Assembly (NCBI GenBank): GCA_008727115.1
Contig: CP044131.1
Location: 3,472,001 to 3,536,000, forward strand
DNA from: Comamonas testosteroni
Lineage (GTDB): Bacteria; Pseudomonadota; Gammaproteobacteria; Burkholderiales; Burkholderiaceae_C
Length of the DNA: 64,000 nt
Direction: 5' to 3'
The stretch's first letter is position 1; each line of letters begins with the position of its first letter. The notes beneath the pieces are model-generated. The model made no database searches, was not told where the DNA came from, and saw only the letters and a list, made by a program, of their open reading frames with translations. This document shows, piece by piece, positions 11,424 to 20,255 of this stretch. A program made the translations under genes and the position numbers.

Positions 11424-13229
11424 ATGGAGAACTCCGCCTCCCCCTGGCAGCACACAGCCATACCGCTGGATACTGCCATCAGCAAACGTGCGGATGCCAG
11501 CCTCAACGCACCCTTTGTGCGCCTGTGGCAGGCCTTTCTCAGCGGCCGGGTGCTGCTGGCACTGGCACTGATTCTTCTGCAGGCCATGAACCTGCAGCTG
11601 CAAAACCTCAGCTCCCCCATCATCTGGCTGATTTGCTGCACCTACCTGGCCTTGACGATCGTTTTGCGCCTGACGGCCAACCGGAACCTGCCGGCACCTA
11701 AAGATGCCCTGCAGTGGTTCCCCGTCATAGGGGTAGACATTGCCGTCATCTTCTTGCTGCAGATTTTTCAAGTCGGTGCACTGAATTACACCGCTCTGCT
11801 GGCCATTCCAATTCTGATTTCAGCCGCACTCGGGGGCCTGATGCTGGCCTTGGGCACCACCGCCAGCATCACGCTTTTGACGCTGGCCTATACGTTCTGG
11901 AAATACCAGGAAGGCTTCAGCGACGCCGCTCAGTCTTTCTACCAGGTCGCTTTTTCCTGCGCTGGGTACTTCTGCATTGCCTATCTGACCCATGAGCTGG
12001 CCAAGCGCGTGCGACGGGAACGCTCTCAGTCCCTTTTCAATCAGCTGCGTACCCGGACGCAGGAGCAGGTCAACGGCCTGGTGATCAACCATTTCTCGGA
12101 TGGCGTGCTGGTGGTGGACTCCAGCTTGCAGGTACTGCAGGCCAACCCCGCAGCCCTGCAATTGCTCGGGCTGCCTGAAAACGCCCCTCAGCCGTTCTCG
12201 CTGCAAGCGCAGGGCTGGTGGGAGCCGCTGACCAAATCTGCACAAGCCAGCTTCGCCCACTCTCGCCCGCTGTCTGCCACCATCTACCTGCAGCCGCATG
12301 AGCAACGCGGCTCAACCGGCATCCATGTGCGCACCCGCATCACGGAAGTCGGGGCACCCTACCTCGACGCCGATCCCCAGCCCGAGACAGGTCACGCCCT
12401 GTGCGTCATGTTCTTGCACGACCTGCGTGAGATGGAAGCGCAATTGCGCACCGAAAAGCTCGCTTCCATGGGCCGCATGTCGGCAGCCGTAGCCCATGAA
12501 ATCCGCAACCCGCTGGCAGCCATTACACAGGCCAATGCCTTGCTGGCCGAGGACCTCGCCAGCCAGCCCGGCCCCCAGCAGCTTTGCCGCATCGTGGGAC
12601 AGAACGCAGACCGACTGGCACGCATTGCCGAAGAAATTCTCAACCTTGCTCGCGTGCAGCAAGGCTCGGGGGCTCCGCAGGGGCAATCGCTTCCCCTGGA
12701 TGCCTTGATTTCACAGATCAGCCGCGAATGGCGCACGCAATCCTCGCCGCCGCGCCAGCTCTTGCTGCAGCTCAATGCCACGGCTCGGCACATCCTGTTC
12801 GACGAAGAGCATTTGCGCCGCGTGCTCATCAACCTGCTGGACAATGCCCAGCGCCACCGCCGCAATCCAGAAGACGCCGACGGCCTGCAGCTGATCACCG
12901 GTCACGGTTCCCTGGATCCTCTGAGACACGACGCGGACATGCAAAAGGACTCCTGCTGGTTCATGGTCTGGAGCGACGGCGCCCCCTTGGATTCCAGTGT
13001 GGAGCGCCACTTGTTCGAGCCTTTCTTCTCCTCACAAAGCCGCTCCAGCGGCCTGGGGCTCTACATCTGCCGTGAACTGTGCCAGCGCTACGATGCCTTC
13101 ATCAGCTATCAGCGCATGTCCCGCAGCACGCCCCAGGGTAACGTCGATGGCAATGCCTTCATCGTGATTTTTCGCAGCGGCCCTTCCTCTCTCGCCAACC
13201 ATTCCCTGTTTGACTCGATCATGGTGTAA
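11424..13229 (+). CDS. pilS: PilS-like membrane sensor histidine kinase
   Basis: A 601-residue kinase. About six membrane helices occupy residues 30-195, a PAS-like domain follows (GLVINHFSDGVLVVDSSLQVLQAN, about 215-320), then HisKA with the phospho-acceptor His about 357 in VAHEIRNPLAAI, and a HATPase domain with LINLLDNAQRH and SGLGLYICREL. The layout matches PilS, which senses pilin in the membrane and signals to PilR. The sigma-54-dependent regulator starts five bases after its stop, so they form a two-component pair. No pilin gene is in the window, so control of type IV pili is inferred from family resemblance. Confidence 0.87.
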   Translation: MENSASPWQHTAIPLDTAISKRADASLNAPFVRLWQAFLSGRVLLALALILLQAMNLQLQNLSSPIIWLICCTYLALTIVLRLTANRNLPAPKDALQWFPVIGVDIAVIFLLQIFQVGALNYTALLAIPILISAALGGLMLALGTTASITLLTLAYTFWKYQEGFSDAAQSFYQVAFSCAGYFCIAYLTHELAKRVRRERSQSLFNQLRTRTQEQVNGLVINHFSDGVLVVDSSLQVLQANPAALQLLGLPENAPQPFSLQAQGWWEPLTKSAQASFAHSRPLSATIYLQPHEQRGSTGIHVRTRITEVGAPYLDADPQPETGHALCVMFLHDLREMEAQLRTEKLASMGRMSAAVAHEIRNPLAAITQANALLAEDLASQPGPQQLCRIVGQNADRLARIAEEILNLARVQQGSGAPQGQSLPLDALISQISREWRTQSSPPRQLLLQLNATARHILFDEEHLRRVLINLLDNAQRHRRNPEDADGLQLITGHGSLDPLRHDADMQKDSCWFMVWSDGAPLDSSVERHLFEPFFSSQSRSSGLGLYICRELCQRYDAFISYQRMSRSTPQGNVDGNAFIVIFRSGPSSLANHSLFDSIMV

Positions 13230-13234
13230 GCCCA

Positions 13235-14746
13235 GTGACTTTTTTGCCCTCCTCACCTTCGTCAGCTCATATTCTTGTGGTCGATGACGAACCCGATCTG
13301 CGCACGCTCTATGAGCTGACCCTCCTCAGGGAAGGCTATCGCGTCGAAACCGCTGGCTCGGTCCAGGAAGGCAGTGAGCAGCTGCAACAACATGTCTTTG
13401 ATGTAGTGATCACCGACATGCGCCTGCCCGACGGGATAGGCATGGAGCTGCTGCTGCAATTGCGCGACACCTCGCGCAGCGAGCGCTGCATCGTCATGAC
13501 TGCCTATGGCTCTGCCGAAAATGCCGTGGAAGCGCTGCGCGCCGGAGCCTTTGACTATCTGACAAAGCCTGTGGACCTGCGCCAGTTTCGTCAGGTCGTC
13601 GCCTCCGCCGTGCAAGGCATTGGTGCAGTTCCTACCCCTGGGAAATCATCTCCCAGCACCGGCTCTGCCAGCACCACGGCCACCCCGGATAGCGAGAACC
13701 ACGCTCTGCAAGCACTGGTGGGCAATTCTCAGCCCATGCAGCAAGTCAAGCAGCGCATTGCCAAGGTTGCCAAGGGCATGGCACCGGTGCTGATCCACGG
13801 CGAATCGGGCACCGGCAAGGAGCTTGCCGCACGCGCCCTGCATGCCTGCAGTCAGCGCGCCGACGGCCCCATGGTCGCGGTCAACTGCGGCGCCATTCCT
13901 GAAAATCTGCTCGAAGCCGAGTTCTTCGGTGCCCGCAAGGGCTCCTACACCGGTGCCACACAAGACCGGCCCGGCTACTTTCAGGCGGCCCAGGGCGGCA
14001 CCCTGTTTCTGGACGAAATCGGTGACCTGCCCCTGGCCATGCAGGCCAAGCTGCTGCGCGCCATCCAGGAGCGCAAGATCCGCCCTCTGGGCAGCACCCA
14101 GGAAGAAGCTGTCGATGTGCGCATCGTCAGTGCTACCCACCGCGACTTGGGTGCGGAAGTCCAGAACGGCAACTTCCGCCAGGACCTATTCTACCGTCTC
14201 AACGTCATTGAAATTGAGCTGCCCGCGCTGCGCGAGCGTCGCGAAGATCTGGGCTTGCTGTGCCGGGCGCTGCTGCAAAAGCTCGCCCATGAGTCGGGCC
14301 TGGACACCCCCGAGCTGGACGAAATCAGCCTCTCCCAGATCGCTCAGCTCCCTCTGCCCGGCAATGTGCGTGAGCTTGAGAACGTATTGCACCGCGCTAT
14401 TGCCCTGGGCGATGCGGGCCCGCTTCGGCTGCCAGACTTCAACGCTCAGCCCGAGGTTGAGAGTTCGCAATCTTTGGCTGGCCCGTCCACCTTATCCACA
14501 GCTGCGCCAACCTCGGCACAGGCTGCAGCCAGCGCCTGCCCTGCAACACTGCCCGAGGATCTTCAAGGCTGGCTGGACGAGCAAGAGCGAGAGATTCTGA
14601 TCCGTGCGCTGCAGGACAACGGCTTCAACCGCACAGCCACGGCGGCCAGACTGGGCATCAGCCTGCGCCAGATTCGCTACCGCATCGAGCGACTGGGCAT
14701 CGATCTTCCTGCCGATGGCGGAAAGCACCACAGTGACCTTGCCTGA
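13235..14746 (+). CDS. pilR: PilR-like NtrC-family sigma-54 response regulator
   Basis: A 503-residue transcriptional activator. The receiver domain (about 8-125) has ILVVDDEPDLR and the phospho-acceptor Asp about 60 in VITDMRLPDG. The AAA+ domain (about 160-400) has Walker A GESGTGKE near 188, the sigma-54 contact loop as GSYTGA instead of GAFTGA (a variation also seen in PilR proteins), Walker B GGTLFLDEIGDLP and RQDLFYRLNV. A Fis-type helix-turn-helix closes the protein (NGFNRTATAARLGISLRQIRYRIERLGI split around residues 465-495). The start is GTG at 13235; no better ATG precedes the receiver core. It ends four bases before the ampD ATG. Confidence 0.9.
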   Translation: MTFLPSSPSSAHILVVDDEPDLRTLYELTLLREGYRVETAGSVQEGSEQLQQHVFDVVITDMRLPDGIGMELLLQLRDTSRSERCIVMTAYGSAENAVEALRAGAFDYLTKPVDLRQFRQVVASAVQGIGAVPTPGKSSPSTGSASTTATPDSENHALQALVGNSQPMQQVKQRIAKVAKGMAPVLIHGESGTGKELAARALHACSQRADGPMVAVNCGAIPENLLEAEFFGARKGSYTGATQDRPGYFQAAQGGTLFLDEIGDLPLAMQAKLLRAIQERKIRPLGSTQEEAVDVRIVSATHRDLGAEVQNGNFRQDLFYRLNVIEIELPALRERREDLGLLCRALLQKLAHESGLDTPELDEISLSQIAQLPLPGNVRELENVLHRAIALGDAGPLRLPDFNAQPEVESSQSLAGPSTLSTAAPTSAQAAASACPATLPEDLQGWLDEQEREILIRALQDNGFNRTATAARLGISLRQIRYRIERLGIDLPADGGKHHSDLA

Positions 14747-14750
14747 TTCC

Positions 14751-15359
14751 ATGCCCTCACAACAGCACCAGGCGCAATGGCAGGCAGGTTGGTACCCAGC
14801 AGCGCACCGCCTGCCCTCACCCAACTTCGGTCCACGCCCTGAAGCGGCGCAGATAGACCTGGTCGTCATTCACTCCATCAGCCTGCCACCGGGCCAGTTC
14901 GGCACAGGCGCAGTCCAGCAGCTATTCACCAATCAGCTGGACTGGGACGCCCATCCTTACTACCAGAGCATTCGTGGCCTGGAGGTTTCGTCCCACTTCT
15001 TCATCACGCGCCAGGGTGAGGTCTGGCAGTTCGTCAGCTGCGACGACCGGGCCTGGCACGCAGGCGTCAGCCAGTGGCGCGGGCGCGAGCGCTGCAACGA
15101 TGACTCCATTGGCATCGAACTCGAAGGCCTTGAAGGCCTGAGCTTTGAGGCGCCGCAATACCAGGCGCTTGAGCAACTGTGCGCCGCCATTGCCGTGCAA
15201 TACCCCGTGCGCTATATCGCCGGACATGAGCACATCGCGCCAGGGCGCAAGCAAGACCCCGGCCCCGGCTTTGACTGGCCACGACTGCGACTGCAACTGA
15301 GCAGCACAGGCGGAACGCAGGATTGGGAGTTTCCGCCCGGCCTGCCAAACAATGCATAA
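14751..15359 (+). CDS. ampD: AmpD, 1,6-anhydro-N-acetylmuramyl-L-alanine amidase
   Basis: A 202-residue cytoplasmic zinc amidase that removes the peptide from anhydromuropeptides during peptidoglycan recycling and so lowers the signals that induce beta-lactamases. Zinc ligands by family comparison are His41 (VVIHSIS), His159 (AGHEHIAPGRK) and Asp169 (KQDPGPGF); WHAGVSQWRGR and SIGIELEG are the other family blocks. I start at the ATG four bases behind pilR; an in-frame ATG at 14715 overlapping pilR is possible. It is the last gene of the ypjD-to-ampD run. Confidence 0.93.
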   Translation: MPSQQHQAQWQAGWYPAAHRLPSPNFGPRPEAAQIDLVVIHSISLPPGQFGTGAVQQLFTNQLDWDAHPYYQSIRGLEVSSHFFITRQGEVWQFVSCDDRAWHAGVSQWRGRERCNDDSIGIELEGLEGLSFEAPQYQALEQLCAAIAVQYPVRYIAGHEHIAPGRKQDPGPGFDWPRLRLQLSSTGGTQDWEFPPGLPNNA

Positions 15360-15696
15360 ATTTTCATAGCGCCTTGCGCTTGATAAGCAATGATTTCATA
15401 GCTTAACCAAGCTAGATTCATTGATTGACTAGCGGTATGCGCTCTCTTTTTTGATACCCATTCCCTGGCACCGCGTTTTCACGCTCCAGGAAGCTCTGTC
15501 AATGGCGTGCGCGCAACAACTGTCGCCTGCATCAAACACGCAAATTTTTTACATATTTCCAGCGCAAAAACTGCCGCCATACGACTCTCCCCAAAGCCTT
15601 TATTCATGCGGGATGAAGTCATTTTCAAAGCTGTCAAGCGGCTGTTGAAATGTCCTCTTCAGTAGTTTCATCAGGCCCATCCAGCTCCAGCGAGAT
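15360..15696. other. Intergenic region between ampD and the nrdA control region
   Basis: No gene is supported here. The first 45 bases (TTCATAGCGCCTTGCGCTTG and on) resemble the comamonad GATAGC/GCGCTTG dispersed repeat. The rest is moderately AT-rich with no clear terminator. Confidence 0.45.
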
Positions 15697-15743
15697 ACAC
15701 TACCCCTAGTGTTTGAGAGCGCCTCAGACCCCATATCTAGTGT
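15697..15743 (+). promoter_or_regulatory. Tandem NrdR boxes upstream of nrdA
   Basis: Box 1 at 15697-15712 is a perfect-armed palindrome ACACTACCCCTAGTGT. Box 2 at 15728-15743 is the weaker ACCCCATATCTAGTGT. They are 16 bases each, 31 bases apart start to start, which is the three-helical-turn spacing typical of NrdR sites. NrdR represses ribonucleotide reductase genes when dATP is abundant. Confidence 0.85.
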
Positions 15744-15865
15744 TTACAAGTTGTGCACACCCTGTGCAAACCATGTGTAGACCAAGGCGCCGAATCGTGT
15801 TTTTGATGGCCTGCCCAGAGTGCAGGCCTTTGTCTGCCTATCCACATCCTGACTCAGAGGAACTT

Positions 15866-18766
15866 ATGCAAGAAGCGTTGAACTCACTGCCTTCTGCCGC
15901 GCCCGACAGCGCAGCCAATTCTTCCTCCCCCAACGACAGCTACCAGATCATCCGCCGCAGCGGCGATGTGGTGGCCTTTGCACCTCAGAAGATTGCCGTG
16001 GCACTGACCAAGGCATTCCTGGCCGTGCGTGGTGCGCAAGGCGCGGCTTCGGCCAGCGTGCGCGACACCGTCAATGAATTGACCGAAGGCGTGGTGCGCG
16101 CTCTGCTGCGCTCGCGCCCCGAAGGCGGCACTTTCCACATCGAAGATGTGCAGGACCAGGTCGAGCTGGGCCTGATGCGCGGCGGTCACCAGGACGTGGC
16201 CCGTGCTTACGTGCTGTACCGAGAAGCCCGCAACCAGGAACGTGCCGAGCAGAAGAAGGCCGCCGAAGCTGCGGCCAGCGCTGCCAAGGCCAGCAAGCCC
16301 ACCCTGCACGTGACCGACAACGGCCAGCGCGTGCCCCTGAACCAGGAGCGCCTGGAAGCCCTGATTGCCGCCTCCTGCCGCAATCTGAATGCCGACATTC
16401 AGGCCGCCCCCATCGTGGCCGAGACGCTGCGCAACCTGTACGACGGCGTGCCTCTGAGCGAAGTGTTCAAGGCCTCCATCCTGGCCGCCCGCACGCTGAT
16501 CGAAAAAGACCCCGACTACACCTACGTCACCGCCCGTCTGCTGCTGCACACCATCGTGCGCGAAGTCATGGGCCGCGATGTGCAGCCCGCTGAAATGCAG
16601 GTGGCCTACGCCGACTACTTCCCCGGCTTCATCCAGAAGGGCGTCGACAACGAGCTGCTCAACCCCGAGCTGCTGAACTACGACCTGCCCCGCCTGGCTG
16701 CTGCCCTGAAGGCCGAGCGCGACGAGCAGTTCGACTACCTGGGTCTGCAGACCCTGTATGACCGCTACTTCCTGCACGTGCGCAAGACCCGCATCGAGCT
16801 GCCCCAGTCCTTCTTCATGCGCGTGGCCATGGGCCTGGCGCTGAACGAGCCCGACCGCAACGCCCGTGCCATCGAGTTCTACGAGCTGCTGTCGTCCTTC
16901 GACTTCATGTCGTCCACCCCGACGCTGTTCAACAGCGGCACGCTGCGCTCGCAGCTGTCGTCCTGCTACCTGACCACCGTGCCCGACGACCTGGACGGCA
17001 TCTACGAATCCATCAAGGAAAACGCCCTGCTGTCCAAGTTTGCTGGCGGCCTGGGCAATGACTGGACCCGTGTGCGTGCCCTGGGCTCGCGCATCAAGGG
17101 CACGAACGGCGAATCGCAAGGCGTTGTTCCCTTCCTGAAGGTCGTCAACGACACGGCCGTGGCCGTGAACCAGGGCGGCAAGCGCAAGGGCGCAGTCTGC
17201 ACGTACCTGGAATCCTGGCACCTGGACATCGAAGAGTTCCTGGAGCTGCGCAAGAACACCGGCGACGACCGCCGCCGCACCCACGACATGAACACGGCGA
17301 ACTGGATTCCCGACCTGTTCATGAAGCGCGTGATGGAAAAGGGCCAGTGGACCCTGTTCTCGCCTGCCGACACGCCTGACCTGCACGACCTGTACGGCGA
17401 AGCTTTCGAGAAGGCCTATACCGCCTACGAAGCCAAGGTGGACAGCGGTAAGCTGACCCTGGCCAAGCGCATTCCCGCCGTGGACCTGTGGCGCAAGATG
17501 CTCTCGATGCTGTTCGAGACCGGCCACCCCTGGATCACTTTCAAGGACCCTTGCAACATCCGCTCGCCCCAGCAGCACGTGGGTGTGGTGCACTCGTCCA
17601 ACCTGTGCACCGAGATCACGCTCAACACCAGCGACACGGAAACCGCGGTTTGCAACCTGGGCTCGGTGAACCTGGTTCAGCACATCAAGGACGGCAAGAT
17701 CGACCACGACAAGCTGCGCAAGACCGTGAACACGGCCATGCGCATGCTGGACAACGTGATCGACATCAACTACTACGCCGTGCAAAAGGCCAAGGATTCC
17801 AATCTGCGCCACCGCCCCGTGGGCATGGGCCTGATGGGTTTCCAGGACGCGCTGTATGAAATGCGCACCGCCTACGCCAGCCAGGGCGCCGTCGAGTTCG
17901 CCGACGAGGCCATGGAAGCCATCTGCTACTACGCTTACTGGGCGTCGACCGAGCTGTCCAAGGAACGCGGCACCTACTCCACCTTCAAGGGCTCGCTGTG
18001 GGATCAGGGCATCCTGCCCCCCGACACCCTGAAGCTGCTGGAAAAGGCCCGCGGCGGCTATGTGGAAGTGGACCGTTCGGCCAAGCTGGACTGGGATGCA
18101 CTGCGCGCCAAGATCGCCCAGGACGGCATGCGCAACTCCAACTGCGTGGCCATTGCGCCCACAGCCACCATCTCCAACATCGTGGGTGTGGATGCCTCGA
18201 TCGAGCCTTCGTTCGGCAACCTGTCCGTGAAGTCCAACCTGTCGGGTGAATTCACCGTCATCAACCAGTACCTGGTGCGTGACTTGAAGCGCCTGGGCCT
18301 GTGGGACGACGTGATGGTCATGGACCTCAAGCACTTCGACGGCTCGCTGCGCGCCATCGACCGCGTGCCGCAAGAGATCAAGAACCTCTACGCCACCGCG
18401 TTTGAAGTCTCGCCCGAATGGCTGGTGGAAGCCGCCTCGCGCCGCCAGAAGTGGATCGACCAGGCCCAGAGCCTGAACATCTACATGGCTGGTGCATCGG
18501 GCAAGAAGCTGCACGACACCTATATGCTGGCCTGGCTGCGTGGTCTGAAGACCACCTACTACCTGCGCACCACCAGCGCAACGCAGATTGAAAAATCGAC
18601 CGTGCAAAGCCGTACGCTGAATGCCGTGTCCTCCAGCGCACCGGCTGCTGCTGCACCTGCCATGAGCGCACTCGAAGCAGCAGCTGCTGCAGCGCGTGCA
18701 CAGGCTCCTGCCACAGACGTCAAGTTCTGCGCGATTGACGATCCAGGCTGCGAGGCCTGCCAGTAA
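15866..18766 (+). CDS. nrdA: Class Ia ribonucleoside-diphosphate reductase, alpha subunit
   Basis: A 966-residue catalytic subunit that reduces NDPs to dNDPs. Two ATP-cone-like allosteric domains occur in the N terminus (about 25-115 and 145-235), as in Pseudomonas aeruginosa NrdA and unlike the single cone of E. coli. Catalytic features are Cys in SQLSSCYL, the NLCTEI loop (radical Cys and Glu), Cys in TAVCNLGSVNL, CVAIAPTATIS, and the radical-transfer tyrosines in KTTYYLRT. The tail ends in the redox pair of DPGCEACQ. I use the ATG at 15866, preceded by AGAGGA; the open frame runs upstream to 15713 through the NrdR boxes. nrdB follows after 219 bases that hold a dispersed repeat. Confidence 0.97.
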   Translation: MQEALNSLPSAAPDSAANSSSPNDSYQIIRRSGDVVAFAPQKIAVALTKAFLAVRGAQGAASASVRDTVNELTEGVVRALLRSRPEGGTFHIEDVQDQVELGLMRGGHQDVARAYVLYREARNQERAEQKKAAEAAASAAKASKPTLHVTDNGQRVPLNQERLEALIAASCRNLNADIQAAPIVAETLRNLYDGVPLSEVFKASILAARTLIEKDPDYTYVTARLLLHTIVREVMGRDVQPAEMQVAYADYFPGFIQKGVDNELLNPELLNYDLPRLAAALKAERDEQFDYLGLQTLYDRYFLHVRKTRIELPQSFFMRVAMGLALNEPDRNARAIEFYELLSSFDFMSSTPTLFNSGTLRSQLSSCYLTTVPDDLDGIYESIKENALLSKFAGGLGNDWTRVRALGSRIKGTNGESQGVVPFLKVVNDTAVAVNQGGKRKGAVCTYLESWHLDIEEFLELRKNTGDDRRRTHDMNTANWIPDLFMKRVMEKGQWTLFSPADTPDLHDLYGEAFEKAYTAYEAKVDSGKLTLAKRIPAVDLWRKMLSMLFETGHPWITFKDPCNIRSPQQHVGVVHSSNLCTEITLNTSDTETAVCNLGSVNLVQHIKDGKIDHDKLRKTVNTAMRMLDNVIDINYYAVQKAKDSNLRHRPVGMGLMGFQDALYEMRTAYASQGAVEFADEAMEAICYYAYWASTELSKERGTYSTFKGSLWDQGILPPDTLKLLEKARGGYVEVDRSAKLDWDALRAKIAQDGMRNSNCVAIAPTATISNIVGVDASIEPSFGNLSVKSNLSGEFTVINQYLVRDLKRLGLWDDVMVMDLKHFDGSLRAIDRVPQEIKNLYATAFEVSPEWLVEAASRRQKWIDQAQSLNIYMAGASGKKLHDTYMLAWLRGLKTTYYLRTTSATQIEKSTVQSRTLNAVSSSAPAAAAPAMSALEAAAAAARAQAPATDVKFCAIDDPGCEACQ

Positions 18767-18774
18767 AGGGCAAC

Positions 18775-18885
18775 ACCCCCTGAGGCGCTAACGCGCCTTC
18801 CCCCTCTCTCGCTTTGCTTCGCAATACGGGAGGGGGACGACACCCTCGGTGCGCGGCGGCGCTTCCTCGGTGTCTCTCGCTTTAG
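18775..18885 (+). repeat. Post-stop double-hairpin repeat, copy 2 (behind nrdA)
   Basis: Starts eight bases after the nrdA stop: CCCCCTGAGGCGCTAACGCG, then CCCCCTCTCTCGC...GGGAGGGGGACGAC and a GC-rich tail with CGGCGGCGCTTCCTCGGTG. It lies inside the nrdA-nrdB intergenic stretch, so it may tune the ratio of the two transcripts. Confidence 0.8.
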
Positions 18886-18985
18886 AGTGCGCCAGTATTT
18901 GAGTGGCGGCACCCTATCAATCAATGATTGAAAAGCTGGATGTCGATTGCATTGCGCCCAGCTTGTCTCATAGAGGAATACCTTC

Positions 18986-20077
18986 ATGCTGAGCTTTGAC
19001 GACGACACCTTCACCCCTGCTGCTACCAACGCAGAAGCCGAAGCGCCCACCAGCACTCACAAGCGCGTGAATGCCGCTGACAAGCGCATCATCAACGCCA
19101 AGACCGACGTGAACCAGCTGGTTCCCTTCAAGTACAAGTGGGCCTGGGAAAAGTATCTGGCCACCTGCGCCAACCACTGGATGCCGCAGGAAGTGAACAT
19201 GACCCGCGACATCGCGCTGTGGAAGGACCCCAATGGCCTGACCGAAGACGAGCGCCGCATCGTCAAGCGCAACCTCGGCTTCTTTGTGACAGCCGACTCG
19301 CTGGCCGCCAACAACATCGTGCTGGGCACCTACCGCCACATCACTGCGCCCGAGTGCCGCCAATTCCTGCTGCGCCAGGCCTTTGAAGAAGCCATCCACA
19401 CCCACGCCTATCAGTACATCGTGGAATCGCTGGGCCTGGATGAGTCGGAAATCTTCAACGCCTACAACGAAGTCAAATCCATCCGTGACAAGGACGAGTT
19501 CCTGATCCCCTTCATCGAAGCGATCATGGATCCCAACTTCCACACCGGCACACCCGAGACCGATCAGACACTGCTGAAGTCGCTGATCGTCTTCGCCTGC
19601 CTGATGGAAGGCCTTTTCTTCTATGTGGGCTTCACGCAGATTCTGGCTCTGGGCCGTCAGAACAAGATGACCGGCGCTGCCGAGCAGTACCAGTACATCC
19701 TGCGCGACGAGTCCATGCACTGCAACTTCGGCATCGACTTGATCAACCAGTTGAAGCTCGAGAACCCGCACCTGTGGACCGCAGAGTTCAAGGAAGAGAT
19801 CAACGGCCTGTTCCGCAAGGCGGTTGAGCTCGAATATCGCTATGCCGAAGACACCATGCCTCGCGGCGTGCTGGGTATGAACGCGTCGATGTTCAAGGGC
19901 TATCTGCGCTACATCGCCAATCGTCGCGCCACACAGATCGGTCTAGAAGAGCTTTTCCCGGGTGAAGAAAATCCATTCCCATGGATGAGCGAGATGATCG
20001 ATTTGAAGAAAGAACGTAACTTCTTTGAGACACGAGTGATCGAGTATCAAACCGGAGGCGCACTTTCTTGGGATTAA
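18986..20077 (+). CDS. nrdB: Class Ia ribonucleoside-diphosphate reductase, beta subunit
   Basis: A 363-residue di-iron/tyrosyl-radical subunit that generates and stores the radical used by NrdA. Iron ligands by comparison are Asp104 in VTADSLAAN, Glu135 and His138 in [10 protein letters not shown], and the Glu/His of DESMHCNFG; the radical Tyr is 142. The C-terminal tail ([13 protein letters not shown]) is the NrdA-docking peptide. The ATG at 18986 is preceded by GAGGA. The first 40 residues are poorly conserved and acidic or polar. Confidence 0.97.
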   Translation: MLSFDDDTFTPAATNAEAEAPTSTHKRVNAADKRIINAKTDVNQLVPFKYKWAWEKYLATCANHWMPQEVNMTRDIALWKDPNGLTEDERRIVKRNLGFFVTADSLAANNIVLGTYRHITAPECRQFLLRQAFEEAIHTHAYQYIVESLGLDESEIFNAYNEVKSIRDKDEFLIPFIEAIMDPNFHTGTPETDQTLLKSLIVFACLMEGLFFYVGFTQILALGRQNKMTGAAEQYQYILRDESMHCNFGIDLINQLKLENPHLWTAEFKEEINGLFRKAVELEYRYAEDTMPRGVLGMNASMFKGYLRYIANRRATQIGLEELFPGEENPFPWMSEMIDLKKERNFFETRVIEYQTGGALSWD

Positions 20078-20199
20078 TCGCTTCTAAGCAGGCACAATGC
20101 GAGTCATGACTTGCTTCACTTCATTGCTACAAAAAACTGAGATTTTGGCGTGAAGCAAATTTGTGTTCCTAGCGATGCGTAACTCCACATCGCTTTGAA

Positions 20200-20225
20200 T
20201 CGTCCGGCACTGAAAAGCGCCGGAC
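20200..20225 (+). terminator. Hairpin behind nrdB
   Basis: CGTCCGGC ... GCCGGACG forms an 8-base stem with a 10-base loop, 120 bases after nrdB and 30 before the histone-like gene. It lacks a long T tract, so it may be a weak terminator or a processing site. Confidence 0.35.
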
Positions 20226-20255
20226 GTCTTATGCAAATCAACGAAGGAGAAAATG

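Noticed and set aside
15838..15846. DnaA-box-like CTATCCACA before nrdA
   Set aside because: Eight of nine matches to TTATCCACA, single site, expected by chance; E. coli nrdA is DnaA-regulated but this is too little to call.
15884..18607. 907-codon open frame antisense to nrdA
   Set aside because: It mirrors the codon-phase bias of a GC-rich gene; its translation is His/Val/Gly-rich without motifs while the plus strand encodes clear NrdA.
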